Positions 1 through 9,111 of a stretch of DNA of 64,000 nucleotides are shown one piece after another; the stretch's first letter is position 1, and each line of letters starts with the position of its first letter. The notes beneath the pieces were generated by a model, which saw only the letters and a program-made list of their open reading frames with translations, made no database searches and was not told the DNA's origin. This DNA comes from Roseateles sp. YR242 (GTDB lineage: Bacteria > Pseudomonadota > Gammaproteobacteria > Burkholderiales > Burkholderiaceae_C), in contig NZ_FOAV01000003.1 of assembly GCF_900109745.1 (NCBI RefSeq), forward strand, positions 310,001 to 374,000, written 5' to 3'. The translations under genes were made by a program, and so were the position numbers.

Positions 1-271
1 CGGCGGTGAAGGCGTAGGCCAGCAAGAAGGCAGCGCCGCCATACCGGAACAGCGTCAGCAGCAACGGGCTGGCGGCGATCAGGCTGCCCAGGCCGAACAC
101 ACCCACCACGATCAGCAGCACATCCGACATCGCGCAGACCGCCACCACCGGCACCACATGCTGGCGCATCAGGCCCTGGCGGAGCACCAGCGCATTCTGG
201 GCGCCAATGGCCACGATCAGCCCGGCGCCGGTGAGCCAGCCTTGAAGAAGCGCGGTGGAAGCCATGGACAT
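1..271 (-). CDS. LysE/ArgO-family amino-acid exporter, 3' end cut by window edge
   Basis: The first about 90 residues of an inner-membrane exporter are visible. The N-terminus contains IGAQNALVLRQGL, a hallmark of the LysE/ArgO family, followed by two hydrophobic stretches typical of its first membrane helices. ArgO exports arginine and LysE exports lysine and arginine. The gene lies divergently from an ArgP-type LysR regulator, the usual arrangement for argO/lysE and its activator, which supports export of a basic amino acid. Two in-frame ATGs (at 271 and 265) are possible starts. The C-terminus is outside the window, so completeness cannot be judged. Confidence 0.88.
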   Translation of the reverse strand, partial: MSMASTALLQGWLTGAGLIVAIGAQNALVLRQGLMRQHVVPVVAVCAMSDVLLIVVGVFGLGSLIAASPLLLTLFRYGGAAFLLAYAFTA

Positions 272-398
272 GAGTGCAGTGCGTCGAAGGAGCGAGTTCA
301 ACCGGCGGCCGATGGCGGGGTCGAACGGCGGATTGTGATGAGCCGTGCCGGGTTCATGAAGCCGCATTAATATCTCAGCGACATCATTAGGACTGCTT

Positions 399-1331
399 AT
401 GAAAGACCTCGACGCCGCCGGCCTGGATTGCCTGGCCGCGCTGGCCGATGAACGCAGCTTCGAGCGTGCCGCGGAAATGCTGGCCATTACGCAAAGCGCG
501 GTTTCGCAGCGGCTGCGCAGCCTGGAAGCGCAGGTGGGCCAGTTGCTGGTGGTCCGGTCTCGCCCGCTGAGGCTCACGGAGCCCGGCAAACGGCTGCTGC
601 GCTACGCCCGGCAACTGCATGCGCTGCGGTCGGACGTGGTGCGGGAATTGGGCGTGCGGGCGACGGCGCCCGAACGGCTGCCGATTGCCGTCAATGCCGA
701 CAGCCTGGCCACCTGGGTGCTGCCGGCACTGGACCCGCTGGTGCAGCGCGGCCTGCGCGAAGGCTTCGGCCTGGAACTGGTGGTGGACGATCAGGACTTC
801 ACCCACGACTGGCTGCGCCAGGGCGAGGTGCTGGGCTGCGTCACCGCCGTCCGGCAAGCGTTGCGAGGTTGCGTGGCCCAGCCGTTGGGGGTGATGCGCT
901 ATGTCGCCGTGGCCAGCCCTGACTTCGTCGAGCGAGAGCTGCCGCAAGGCCTGGGCGCCGCCAACTTCCCGCAGGTGCCGTTTCTGGTCTTCAACCGCAA
1001 GGACGATACCCAGCAGCAGTGGGTGCGGCAGGCACTCGGCCTGCGGTCGGCACGGCTGAATGCGCGCTACGTGCCATCGAGCGAGGCTTATGTGCAGGCC
1101 GTTCGGCGGGGATGGGGGGTCGGCGTGGCGCCGGAACTGCAGATCCGTCCGCTATTGGCCAGCGGGGAACTGGTGGTGCTCTGGCCGGACGTCCATGTGG
1201 AGGTGGCCCTGTATTGGCATCAGTGGAAGTTGGGCAGTGATGCCGGCGCTGACAGCACCGCGCCACCGACCCTGCTAGACCAGATAGGCGAAGCGCTGGC
1301 GCTGGGTGCCAGGGAAGCGCTGCGGGTGTAG
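399..1331 (+). CDS. argP: LysR-family regulator, ArgP/IciA type
   Basis: A 310-residue LysR-type regulator with an N-terminal winged helix-turn-helix (about residues 5-65, SFERAAEMLAITQSAVSQRL) and a C-terminal substrate-sensing domain. The helix-turn-helix text and the linked divergent argO/lysE gene match ArgP, which in other bacteria activates argO in response to arginine and represses it with lysine. The 127-bp intergenic space shared with the exporter is where its operator should lie. I assign the symbol from family resemblance plus context; a paralogous LysR with another ligand is possible. An ATG start after a short AT-rich leader fits. Confidence 0.85.
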   Translation: MKDLDAAGLDCLAALADERSFERAAEMLAITQSAVSQRLRSLEAQVGQLLVVRSRPLRLTEPGKRLLRYARQLHALRSDVVRELGVRATAPERLPIAVNADSLATWVLPALDPLVQRGLREGFGLELVVDDQDFTHDWLRQGEVLGCVTAVRQALRGCVAQPLGVMRYVAVASPDFVERELPQGLGAANFPQVPFLVFNRKDDTQQQWVRQALGLRSARLNARYVPSSEAYVQAVRRGWGVGVAPELQIRPLLASGELVVLWPDVHVEVALYWHQWKLGSDAGADSTAPPTLLDQIGEALALGAREALRV

Positions 1332-1367
1332 GGCGCTGCGCTGGATGAGGATGGAATCAGCCCGGGT

Positions 1368-1613
1368 TCAGCGCTTGGCCGTCAGTTGCACCTGGCCGGG
1401 TGCTTCCGGCTTGGCCGGGACGGCCGCCACGCGAGGGGCAGCAGGCATGGCGGGACGCAGTGAAGTGGCCGCCGAGCTGGCACCCGAACTGGCGCCCAGC
1501 AGCAGACCCCGACGTTCATGCGCGACCTGAACGTTGCCGGCCAGCCAGGTGGACATCAACACAACAGCGCCAACGATGGACCAGGTCAGCGAACGATGAA
1601 TCAACGGAGACAT
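1368..1613 (-). CDS. Hypothetical small membrane-anchored protein
   Basis: An 81-codon frame with one strongly hydrophobic segment near the N-terminus (about residues 9-28, WSIVGAVVLMSTWLAG) followed by an Ala/Pro-rich tail that is probably disordered and periplasmic. I recognise no family. A GTG 12 bp upstream is an alternative start; neither has a clear ribosome-binding site. It runs convergently with argP. The hydrophobic anchor plus low-complexity tail looks like a real small protein rather than a shadow, but the call rests on composition only. Confidence 0.45.
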   Translation of the reverse strand: MSPLIHRSLTWSIVGAVVLMSTWLAGNVQVAHERRGLLLGASSGASSAATSLRPAMPAAPRVAAVPAKPEAPGQVQLTAKR

Positions 1614-1884
1614 GAGTAGATGCACAGGAATGCAACGAGCACAAGTGCCGAAGCATAGTGAGCCCCGGAGGTGGGGGGGATCCTACCAAAGTGGGTTGAG
1701 TGGTTATTTGGCTGCACCCTGTCGCAGAGCTGCGCCAATTTGTGTGGATTTGTGAACGTCTTTGTCTGCGCCACCCAAAGTGGGGATTTGCCTGAAGACA
1801 ACTTCGCTCACACTGTGGCATAGCAACGGCGCCCACGAGACATGGTGCCGGGCATCCACCCCGTGCTTTTCGACGAGGTCCATC

Positions 1885-2106
1885 ATGGGAATCGCCTCCG
1901 CCCTGCGCCTGTTCCGCCGCAACAGCCCTGACCATCACGAACCGGAACCCGCCGACATGGGGACGGCGTTCGGCATGGAAGCGAGCTTCGGTGATGCCAG
2001 CGAATATGAGGACTTCCGCCGCAGCGACTACGGGCTGGAATCACAGTCTGCGCCTGCGACGGCGATCGAATCACCGCTGTCCTGGATGACGGCTCGCCGC
2101 AGTTGA
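1885..2106 (+). CDS. Hypothetical 73-residue protein
   Basis: Short acidic protein beginning MGIASALRLFRRN, with no recognisable domain. The frame is open further upstream to 1762, but the upstream peptide looks non-coding, so I place the start at the ATG at 1885 behind a weak GAGG-like site. The N-terminus has a short amphipathic stretch with arginines. Function unknown. Confidence 0.4.
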   Translation: MGIASALRLFRRNSPDHHEPEPADMGTAFGMEASFGDASEYEDFRRSDYGLESQSAPATAIESPLSWMTARRS

Positions 2107-2225
2107 TGGAGCTGGCGCTGCCGCTGATCCCTCAGCGGGAACGGCGGCTTCGAGCGGCTGTCGCTTTGCTCGCTTCAGTCGCCTCACTCGCCTGACGGCG
2201 CGCGCGAGGCGGGTCGTCTCGAAAG

Positions 2226-2648
2226 TCAGCGCACCAGCAGCACCGGCACGTCACAACTGACCATCACCTTGGTGGCAACCGACCCCAGCACCAGTTTGCC
2301 CAGGGCGCTGTGCCCGTGGGAGCCCATCATGAGCAGGTCGAACCGGCCCTTGGCGGCGACGGCGGTAATGGCTTCCGAGGCATGGCCGGTCTTGATGACG
2401 TACTTGGCGCTGATGCCTCGTTTGTCCATGAATGTGCGGATGGGCTTGAGCACCTTTTCCGATTCATCGCTGTAGTAATCCGCCAGCACGGCCTTGTCCA
2501 GCACCGCTGCGGCGCGGGGGGGTACGGCGGGAACCACGTGCACCACGGTGTAGTCGTGGGCGCTACCCAGCCACTCGTCGTGCGCCGACAGATAAGCCAG
2601 CATGCGCTTGCTGTAGACACTGCCATCAACGGCCACAAGGATCTTCAT
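2226..2648 (-). CDS. Universal stress protein, UspA family
   Basis: A 140-residue single-domain Usp protein. It starts MKILVAVDGS, the usual first beta strand, and ends with the ATP-binding signature G-x2-G-x9-G-S (GSHGHSALGKLVLGSVAT) followed by the final VPVLLVR strand. These ATP-binding Usp proteins act in the cytoplasm as stress or energy-state effectors. The frame continues upstream to 2897, but the Usp fold begins at 2648, so that ATG is the start. It is divergent from the metallophosphoesterase gene. Confidence 0.92.
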   Translation of the reverse strand: MKILVAVDGSVYSKRMLAYLSAHDEWLGSAHDYTVVHVVPAVPPRAAAVLDKAVLADYYSDESEKVLKPIRTFMDKRGISAKYVIKTGHASEAITAVAAKGRFDLLMMGSHGHSALGKLVLGSVATKVMVSCDVPVLLVR

Positions 2649-2885
2649 CGCGAATGCCTTCCAAGGACGCCGTGGGACGGCTTGGATTGAGTGTGGCACA
2701 TCGGTACCTCGCAAAAACCAGGGATTGGCCCACAAATCTCTGCGGAATGACAAGGCGCAAGTTTGCGCACGGCCCTGAAGCGGACTGGCGCTGCCGGCGC
2801 GCCGGGAGTTGGTGCCGTGGCCGCCGCCCTGGGCTCGCTGCTGGGGGAGAATCCGCCTCTCCGCCGTTCCAAGCCCTACCCAGCC

Positions 2886-3722
2886 GTGCGCCTGCAACTG
2901 ATTTCAGACCTCCACCTGGAACGCCAGACCGATGTGGTGTCCGTCGCCGTGCCCGACATCGACTTGCTGGTGCTGGCGGGGGATGTCGGTTCGTACCAGA
3001 CGGGTTCGCAACTGGTGACCGACGACTTCGGGCTGGGCCGTTTCTCACCGAAGCGCGCCGAGGCGGCCTGGCCCCGCGTGGTGTATGTGCCGGGCAACCA
3101 CGAATTCGACGGGCTCGAATACAGCGCCACCTACGACCGGCTGCGCCGCACCTGCGAGGATTTGGGCATTGATTGGCTGGACCGGGAGACGCTGGTCATC
3201 AACGGCGTGCGCTTCCTCGGCACCACCTTGTGGACCGACTTTGATGCCCTGGCCGCCGAACTGAGCACCCCGACCCAGCAACTGGCCGCAAGGGGCAAGG
3301 CCTTTCGGGCGGCCAACTACTACCTCCGCAAGTACTCCACGCTGCGTGATGGGCGTTTACTGCTGGCGGAAGACCTGCGAGAAATGGCGCTGGATTGCCA
3401 GGCCTGGCTACGCGAGCAGCTCGCCACCCCCTTTGAAGGCAAGACGGCGGTGGTGACCCACTTTGCACCGAGCCTGCGCAGCGCGGATCCGCGCTACGGG
3501 CTGGTGCCGGGCACGGCGGGGTTCTGCAATGCGCTTGATGAGCTGTTCCCGCTCACCGACCTGTGGATGCATGGGCATCTGCACTGCATGAACGACTATG
3601 TCGTGGAGACCCCCACCGAGAGCGGCGGCGTGCACCGCTGCCGGGTGGTGGCCAACCCGCTGGGGTATGCCAGGAAGGGTGAGCAGGAAGATTACCGGCC
3701 GGGGCTGGTGATCGAGATCTGA
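2886..3722 (+). CDS. Calcineurin-like metallophosphoesterase
   Basis: A 278-residue protein with the complete metallophosphoesterase motif set in order: ISDLHLE (D-x-H), LAGDVG (G-D), PGNHEFD (G-N-H-E), THFAPS (H) and HGHLHC (G-H-x-H). These residues bind two metal ions and hydrolyse phosphoesters; the substrate cannot be told from sequence. I chose the GTG at 2886 because the fold starts directly with RLQLISDLHLE. The frame is open back to an ATG at 2763, but the extra 41 residues do not look like the family. It abuts the convergent SEC-C gene without a gap. Confidence 0.85.
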   Translation: MRLQLISDLHLERQTDVVSVAVPDIDLLVLAGDVGSYQTGSQLVTDDFGLGRFSPKRAEAAWPRVVYVPGNHEFDGLEYSATYDRLRRTCEDLGIDWLDRETLVINGVRFLGTTLWTDFDALAAELSTPTQQLAARGKAFRAANYYLRKYSTLRDGRLLLAEDLREMALDCQAWLREQLATPFEGKTAVVTHFAPSLRSADPRYGLVPGTAGFCNALDELFPLTDLWMHGHLHCMNDYVVETPTESGGVHRCRVVANPLGYARKGEQEDYRPGLVIEI

Positions 3723-4562
3723 TCAGGCAGCGCCGTGGCACTGCTTGAACTTCTTGCCTGATCCGCAGTGGCAAGGGTCGTTACGGCCCAGCTTGGGCAC
3801 GTCCCGACGCACCTGCTCCACGTGGAAGCGCTGGGTCTCGGTGGCGGATTGCAGGTCCACCACGCTGAGCACCAGGTCCTCGATGGCGTCATCCAGGTCC
3901 TTGAGCGGGTGCTCGCGGTTGAGCGTGTCCACCACTTCCTGCTCTTCCGGTGTTTCCACCGGCAGATGGCGATAGAGGCGGGCCAGCAGCGCGTTGATGT
4001 TGTCGTCGGCCTGCTCATGCAGGTCGGGGAAGGTCACCGCGGCGTATTCGAAACCGCCCACCCATGGCAGCAGGGTGCGGGTGATGGGGTCCGTCGGAAT
4101 CGCCAGGGCACCTTCGGCCGCCTCTTCCGCTGAGACTTCCGCTGGGACCTCCGCTGGGACTTCCGCTGAATTTTCGGCAGCCGCAGGCGTTTGTGCCGAC
4201 TCAGCGCCTTCAGCATCAGCCTCGGCTTGCGCAGCAGCTTCCGCTTCCAGATCCAGCACCACTGGGTAGAACCAGCCCTGCTCCAACATGCTCTGGTTGA
4301 GGGAGGCGTATCGGCGCTCCACCAGGCCGCGGATCCGGGCCAGCCAGGCCGGGTCCACGTCGTCGGGCAGCGCGTGGCCCTCGTAATCGAAGATCGGCGG
4401 CAGCCATTCCTCGATGGGAATCAGGCGGGGCTGCACCAGCACGCCGCACAGGTAACCGTCCAGCATGGACGTGTCCAGCGCCTGCAACGGCTCCGGGGTG
4501 GCGGCGAGAAGGTCGTCGAGTTCGTTGAACTCGGCGTCAGAAAGGTCGTGGGCAATGCTCAT
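3723..4562 (-). CDS. UPF0149 (YecA-like) protein with C-terminal SEC-C zinc motif
   Basis: A 279-residue protein. Residues about 10-100 and 165-225 form the UPF0149/YecA helical domain ([24 protein letters not shown]). The C-terminus [20 protein letters not shown] is the SEC-C zinc-binding motif also found at the end of SecA. Between them sits an Ala/Glu-rich insertion of about 45 residues with repeated A-E-V-P units, probably a disordered linker. Start at MSIAHDL; the upstream extension to 4640 is unlikely. Function of YecA-like proteins is not established in detail; SEC-C suggests ribosome or SecB-type contacts. Confidence 0.85.
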   Translation of the reverse strand: MSIAHDLSDAEFNELDDLLAATPEPLQALDTSMLDGYLCGVLVQPRLIPIEEWLPPIFDYEGHALPDDVDPAWLARIRGLVERRYASLNQSMLEQGWFYPVVLDLEAEAAAQAEADAEGAESAQTPAAAENSAEVPAEVPAEVSAEEAAEGALAIPTDPITRTLLPWVGGFEYAAVTFPDLHEQADDNINALLARLYRHLPVETPEEQEVVDTLNREHPLKDLDDAIEDLVLSVVDLQSATETQRFHVEQVRRDVPKLGRNDPCHCGSGKKFKQCHGAA

Positions 4563-4687
4563 GGGGCAATTGTCGCCGTGATTGCCGACGGCAGGTCGCC
4601 CACGGGCAGCGCCGGCGGCCGGTACAAGTTCACGTGGCATTCACGCGGCTTATGGAGTCGATTCCAACTGATCATTGGCGGGCCGTC

Positions 4688-4701
4688 TAGGGTTAACCCT
4701 A
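4688..4701. promoter_or_regulatory. 14-bp perfect palindrome, candidate operator
   Basis: TAGGGTTAACCCTA is a perfect palindrome lying 53 bp before the start of the 80-residue orf at 4754. A related AAGGGTTAGCCCTT lies at 63721 before another gene. The position suits an operator or promoter element, but the binding protein is unknown. Confidence 0.45.
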
Positions 4702-4753
4702 AACTTCGTTCCGTTGGTTCTACAGAGCCATCGCTACTAAAAAGGAAATCGCC

Positions 4754-4996
4754 ATGAGCGTCGCTACCCAAACCTTCGGTCTGCCCGTTAGCCGCACGGT
4801 TCGTCGCGGCGGCACGTTTGCCACCATCGGTGCCCGTGTCTGGGCCCGCAGCATCAGCAACATCAAGGCCCGCCTGGAAGCCGCCCGCATCGCCCGTTCG
4901 GAGCGCGAGCTGCTGTCCCTGGCTGCCCAGTATGAAGAGAGCATGCCCTCCTTCGCTGCTGAACTGCGCGCTGCCTACGCCCGCCGCAACGGCTAA
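4754..4996 (+). CDS. Hypothetical 80-residue basic protein
   Basis: A small basic protein (SRTVRRGG, WARSISNIKARLEAARIARSE) with a predicted amphipathic helical middle and the ending AELRAAYARRNG. It has a good ribosome-binding site (AAAGGAA, 6 bp before ATG), an upstream palindrome and a downstream terminator, so it looks like an independently expressed gene. The Arg-rich helical composition recalls small DUF1127-like stress proteins, but the DUF1127 signature is not evident, so I leave it unassigned. Confidence 0.65.
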   Translation: MSVATQTFGLPVSRTVRRGGTFATIGARVWARSISNIKARLEAARIARSERELLSLAAQYEESMPSFAAELRAAYARRNG

Positions 4997-5101
4997 GAAG
5001 CCCTGATACCGGTCCGCAGCGGGACAACGGTGTTGTGATGTGAGTACCGGCTCTTGTGCCGGTTGTTGCCACCGCTGCTTGCTGGTATCTGCCAGATTAA
5101 A

Positions 5102-5139
5102 AAAGCCCGCCATGTGAAAGCATGGCGGGCTTTGCTTTT
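5102..5139. terminator. Bidirectional rho-independent terminator
   Basis: Perfect 13-bp stem AAAGCCCGCCATG / CATGGCGGGCTTT with a 6-nt loop. It is followed by a T-rich run on the plus strand and by TTTTTTAA on the minus strand. It sits between the convergent 4754 orf and pckG and can serve both. Confidence 0.85.
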
Positions 5140-5213
5140 GCGGGTGCTTTTAGGGCTGCTTTTAGGGCGTCACCCAGTGCACGGCTGCTGCAAAAAGCAG
5201 CAGCTGGCCAAGC

Positions 5214-7085
5214 TCAGCGCTGGGCAGCGAGGCGGGTTTCAATGCGGACCTTGGTGGCAGGGAGTTCCGCCGGGAGGTTGTGAGCCAGTTGGGCAAACAG
5301 TTCGTCGTGCAGCTTGAGTTCCGCAGCCCAGTCGCTGTCCGAGATGTGCGTCACGGTATGGAACTGTTCGGGCGTGAAGGCCAGACCCTGCCAGTTCAGG
5401 TCTTCATAACGCGGGCTGGTGCCGAACGCATGTTCCACGCCCTGGCCCTCGCCTTGCACCCGTTCCAGCATCCACTTCAGCACGCGCATGTTCTCGCCAT
5501 AACCTGGCCAGACGAACTTGCCGTCCGCGCCCTTGCGGAACCAGTTCACGCAGAAGATCTTGGGCAGCTTGGCGCCGGCCTGCGTCAGCTTGGCGCCCAG
5601 GGCCAGCCAGTGCTGGAAGTAGTCGCTCATGTTGTAGCCCATGAAGGGCAGCATGGCGAAGGGGTCGCGGCGCACCACACCTTGCTGGCCGGCAGCGGCG
5701 GCGGTGGTTTCGGAGCCCATGGTGGCGGCCATGTAGACCCCTTCCACCCAGTCGCGGGCTTCGGTCACCAGGGGGACGGTGGTGGAGCGGCGGCCACCGA
5801 AGATGAACGCATCGATGGGTACACCGGCCGGGTTGTCCCAGTCGGCATCCAGCGCGGGGTTGTTGACGGCGGAGACGGTGAAGCGAGCGTTCGGGTGAGC
5901 CGCCTTGGCGCCCGTGGCCTTGGCGATCTCGGGCGTCCAGTCATTGCCTTGCCAGTCCACCAGGTGCTCGGGCGGTGTGGCGGTCATGCCTTCCCACCAG
6001 ATGTCGCCGTCGTCGGTCAGCGCCACGTTGGTGAAGATCACGTCCTTGTTCAGGCTGGCCATGCAGTTCGGGTTGGTCTGCACGTTGGTGCCCGGGGCCA
6101 CACCAAAGTAGCCCGCTTCCGGGTTGATGGCATAGAGACGGCCATCCGGGCCGGGCTTGATCCAGGCGATGTCATCACCGATGGTGGTGACCTTCCAGCC
6201 TTCGAAGCCTTGGGGCGGGATCAGCATGGCGAAGTTGGTCTTGCCGCAGGCGCTGGGGAAGGCGGCCGCCACGTGCTGCTTCTTGCCCTCGGGCGAGGTC
6301 ACGCCCAGGATCAGCATGTGTTCGGCCAGCCAACCCTGGTCCCGGCCCATGGTGGAGGCAATGCGCAGCGCAAAGCACTTCTTGCCCAGTAAGGCGTTGC
6401 CGCCGTACCCGGAGCCGTAGGACCAGATTTCGCGGGAGCCGGGGTAATGGACGATGTACTTGGTCTTGTTGCAAGGCCACTTCACATCGGCCTGGCCGGC
6501 TTCCAGCGGCGCGCCGACCGTATGCACACAAGGCACGAACTCGCCGTCGTCACCCAGCACGTCCAGCACGGCGCGGCCCATACGGGTCATGATGCGCATG
6601 TTGACGGCCACGTAAGGGCTGTCGGAAAGCTCCACCCCAATGTGCGCAATGGGCGAGCCGATCGGGCCCATGCTGAACGGCACCACATACAGGGTGCGGC
6701 CGCGCATGGCGCCCTTGAACAGGGCGTTGTCCCCGGTCTGCAGCAGCGTGCGCATCTCCTTCGGCGCCATCCAGTTGTTGGTGGGGCCCGCGTCTTCCTT
6801 GCGGTCGGTGCAGATGAAAGTGCGGTCTTCCACGCGGGCCACATCGCTCGGATCGCTCCAGGCCAGGTAGCTCTTGGGGCGCTTGGCGGGGTTGAGCTTC
6901 TGGAAGGTGCCGGCATCCACCAGTTGCTGGCAGAGGCGGTCGTATTCGTCCTGGCTGCCGTCGCACCAGTAGACGTCCTTGGCCTCGGTCAGGACGGCGA
7001 TCTCCGCCACCCAGGCGATCAGGCGCTGGTGTTTCACATAAGCGGGTGCGTTCAGGCGCAGCCCTTCCATCACGGGTCGGTTCAT
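5214..7085 (-). CDS. pckG: Phosphoenolpyruvate carboxykinase (GTP)
   Basis: A 623-residue enzyme of normal length for the GTP-dependent class. It converts oxaloacetate plus GTP to phosphoenolpyruvate, CO2 and GDP, the committed step of gluconeogenesis. The kinase-1a loop [13 protein letters not shown] is at about residues 275-285, followed by [10 protein letters not shown] (kinase 2, metal-binding Asp). The catalytic cysteine lies in the ACGKT loop as in all GTP-type enzymes. The start is set at MNRPVMEGL (7085); the upstream open frame to 7151 is leader. The leader contains a long inverted repeat. The terminator at 5102-5139 lies downstream. Confidence 0.96.
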   Translation of the reverse strand: MNRPVMEGLRLNAPAYVKHQRLIAWVAEIAVLTEAKDVYWCDGSQDEYDRLCQQLVDAGTFQKLNPAKRPKSYLAWSDPSDVARVEDRTFICTDRKEDAGPTNNWMAPKEMRTLLQTGDNALFKGAMRGRTLYVVPFSMGPIGSPIAHIGVELSDSPYVAVNMRIMTRMGRAVLDVLGDDGEFVPCVHTVGAPLEAGQADVKWPCNKTKYIVHYPGSREIWSYGSGYGGNALLGKKCFALRIASTMGRDQGWLAEHMLILGVTSPEGKKQHVAAAFPSACGKTNFAMLIPPQGFEGWKVTTIGDDIAWIKPGPDGRLYAINPEAGYFGVAPGTNVQTNPNCMASLNKDVIFTNVALTDDGDIWWEGMTATPPEHLVDWQGNDWTPEIAKATGAKAAHPNARFTVSAVNNPALDADWDNPAGVPIDAFIFGGRRSTTVPLVTEARDWVEGVYMAATMGSETTAAAAGQQGVVRRDPFAMLPFMGYNMSDYFQHWLALGAKLTQAGAKLPKIFCVNWFRKGADGKFVWPGYGENMRVLKWMLERVQGEGQGVEHAFGTSPRYEDLNWQGLAFTPEQFHTVTHISDSDWAAELKLHDELFAQLAHNLPAELPATKVRIETRLAAQR

Positions 7086-7117
7086 GGAGTTTCCAATCTG
7101 AGGATATGAAAAGCGGG

Positions 7118-7198
7118 ATTGGGTCAGCGCCGGGGGAACGCCTCGTTGCAACGGCCGACTACCGTTTTTCAGAGGAGAACCCGCGACGCTGACCCAAT
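7118..7198. repeat. 12-bp inverted repeat in the pckG leader; rest of the 7086-7412 gap otherwise featureless
   Basis: ATTGGGTCAGCG (7118-7129) and its exact reverse complement CGCTGACCCAAT (7187-7198) are separated by 57 bp, 33 bp upstream of the pckG ATG. The pair could be two operator half-sites or a leader-RNA stem. In the rest of the 327-bp gap to the next gene I see no gene and no clear sigma-70 promoter. Confidence 0.6.
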
Positions 7199-7412
7199 GC
7201 CGCGCACCATGGTTAGCGATGAGGATGGCTATGCAGGCAATGTAATCACGCCGTAACTCGACGGGTGAGGTTATGCGCTTGGTGCATACATTGATGCGGA
7301 TTGGAAAGCGGTACCGGTGTCATGGGCTGGGTGCCCGGTGGTCGGCGTCATCGGCGCCATGCCGACGGTAGAGAGACTCAGGTCGCCGGCAGCGCCGGGA
7401 CGCAGGACCCGG

Positions 7413-7736
7413 TTAGTCCTCGGTGTCGCCGAAAGCGGTCATGAACGCCTGGGCGAACGCGGGTGATGCGCTGAAGGTCAGCGTCACGGTGACCCAGCCG
7501 TCGGCCTCGCGCTGAACCAGCAATTCGTCGTCCCAGTCGTGACCGTCTTCCACGGGGCCTTGGCGGCCTGAAAATTCGCGGCGGGCCCAAGCGCGCAGGA
7601 GATCAACCTCCGTCATCACCGCGCCGTGCTGCGTGTCGCGTGTCGAAGCCATGGCTTCCACGGTGAGGATGTCGTCAGAGCCGTCGGAGAGGTCGATGGT
7701 GAGGTAGCAGATGGGAGAGCTCATGGCGGCGCTCAT
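7413..7736 (-). CDS. Hypothetical 107-residue protein
   Basis: A small acidic protein beginning MSAAMSSPICYLTIDLSDG, with alternating hydrophobic residues (YLTIDL, GWVTVTLTFS) suggesting an alpha/beta or beta-rich fold, and tryptophans in the middle. A second ATG four codons in (7724) is equally possible. I recognise no family. It stands alone between pckG and the porin, both also on the minus strand. Codon use looks genuine (G/C at third positions). Confidence 0.5.
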   Translation of the reverse strand: MSAAMSSPICYLTIDLSDGSDDILTVEAMASTRDTQHGAVMTEVDLLRAWARREFSGRQGPVEDGHDWDDELLVQREADGWVTVTLTFSASPAFAQAFMTAFGDTED

Positions 7737-8002
7737 GGCGGCATTGGAGGAATGCTCCGAAGGGAGTGTCGGAGCATGGGCGCATCGTATCCAAGATGGC
7801 CCGGCGCACAGCCAGCACCTTGGGATACGCTGACGCACATGCGCCAGTCACCCGAGGCGATGGGCAGCCCACAGGGCCTTGGCCGCTTGCCCTTGAAGCA
7901 CATAGGCCCCGCAAGCGAAACACCGGGCACTCAGCGGACCCCCACAGCCCTCCGTCGGTGTTCCGAAATCTTGCTCAACAACAGCCGATGCGCCGGTGGG
8001 GC

Positions 8003-9028
8003 TCAGAAGCTGTGCCGGATGCCCACGGTCAGCGCACTCGCATCCACGCCTGCCGACACGGCCGGGCCTGTGCCGGTGGCAGCCGAGGTCGTGTATGCGG
8101 TCGCGGTCTGGTTCTCGATCTTGCTGTAGGTGGTGTACAGGCTGGTGCGCTTTGACAGGGCATGCACGTAGGCTGCCGACCACTGGCTTGCATCCTTGCC
8201 CGACACGCCGCGCGCCTTGGCGTCGGCCACGCCCAGCTGCACGGTGCCCGACACACTGACCGGCACGGCCGCCTGCAGCCAGAATTCCCGGCGATCGTCG
8301 CGCGCACCCACTGCACCAGTCAGGTTCTTCACGTCCTGCCAACCCACCACGAACTTGACGACGTCGAAGTCGTAGCTGCCCGCAAGCGTGACGACCTTGA
8401 GCTTCTCAGCCGTCGCCCTTTGCAAGTAGGCCGCACTGACGGCCAGAGGGCCGTCCGCATAACGCAAGTGGCCACTGCTGGACTTGATGCCGCCCTCACC
8501 CGCTGTCTGCATGATCGAGCCGGTCACCGTGCCGGCGATCTTGGGCAGCTCATAGGTGACCGCGTTGTCGGCACGGAAGATGGTGGTCAGCACGCCGCTG
8601 GCGTAACCGCTGCCGGCACCGGTCCCGAATATGTCATTGGCCACGCTGGCGAAGAAATGCGGCGTGTAAGGGCGGCCCAACATCACGGCGCCCCAGTCCT
8701 TGCTGCCCAGCCCGACGAAAAGCTGGCGCCCCCAGAACACGCCGCCCTGCGTGACGGTGCCGGTATCCGCGGCGACGCCATGCTCCATGGTGAAGAAGGC
8801 AGACAGGCCACCGCCCAGATCCTCGTTGCCGCGCACACCCAGCCGTGAGCCGCTCAGGCCGCCGGACTGCAGGGCGAAGCTGTTGGCGTTGCCCTTGCCG
8901 TACTGACCGTAGAGGTCCAGCAGGCCATAGAGGGTCACATTGGTCGTGGAGGTCTGCGCCGCGGCTGACAGCGCGGCACAGAGCAGCGTGGCGGCAATCA
9001 GGGCACTGCGCTTGAGACGGTTCTTCAT
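8003..9028 (-). CDS. Outer-membrane general porin (Gram-negative porin family)
   Basis: A 341-residue porin with a signal peptide (KRSALIAATLLCAALSAAAQ), then TNVTLYGLLDLYGQYGK, the typical first strand of Burkholderiales trimeric porins, and a C-terminal strand ending in Phe (VGIRHSF), the recognition signal for the BAM machinery. Such porins form 16-stranded trimers passing small solutes. It follows livF by 83 bp in the same direction, so it is probably the last gene of the pruA-liv operon and supplies outer-membrane entry for the substrate. The N-terminal extension to 9058 is rejected because it precedes the signal peptide. Confidence 0.9.
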   Translation of the reverse strand: MKNRLKRSALIAATLLCAALSAAAQTSTTNVTLYGLLDLYGQYGKGNANSFALQSGGLSGSRLGVRGNEDLGGGLSAFFTMEHGVAADTGTVTQGGVFWGRQLFVGLGSKDWGAVMLGRPYTPHFFASVANDIFGTGAGSGYASGVLTTIFRADNAVTYELPKIAGTVTGSIMQTAGEGGIKSSSGHLRYADGPLAVSAAYLQRATAEKLKVVTLAGSYDFDVVKFVVGWQDVKNLTGAVGARDDRREFWLQAAVPVSVSGTVQLGVADAKARGVSGKDASQWSAAYVHALSKRTSLYTTYSKIENQTATAYTTSAATGTGPAVSAGVDASALTVGIRHSF

Positions 9029-9111
9029 CTTTGAGTCCTGGTTGTTGAAAGGAAACACGGGAGAAAAAGGGCGGCCGCCACCGCGGGCGGTGCCGGGCAG
9101 GTAGCGCGGAG

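Noticed and set aside
5280-6392. 370-codon plus-strand frame
   Set aside because: Shadow of pckG, which is unambiguous on the other strand.
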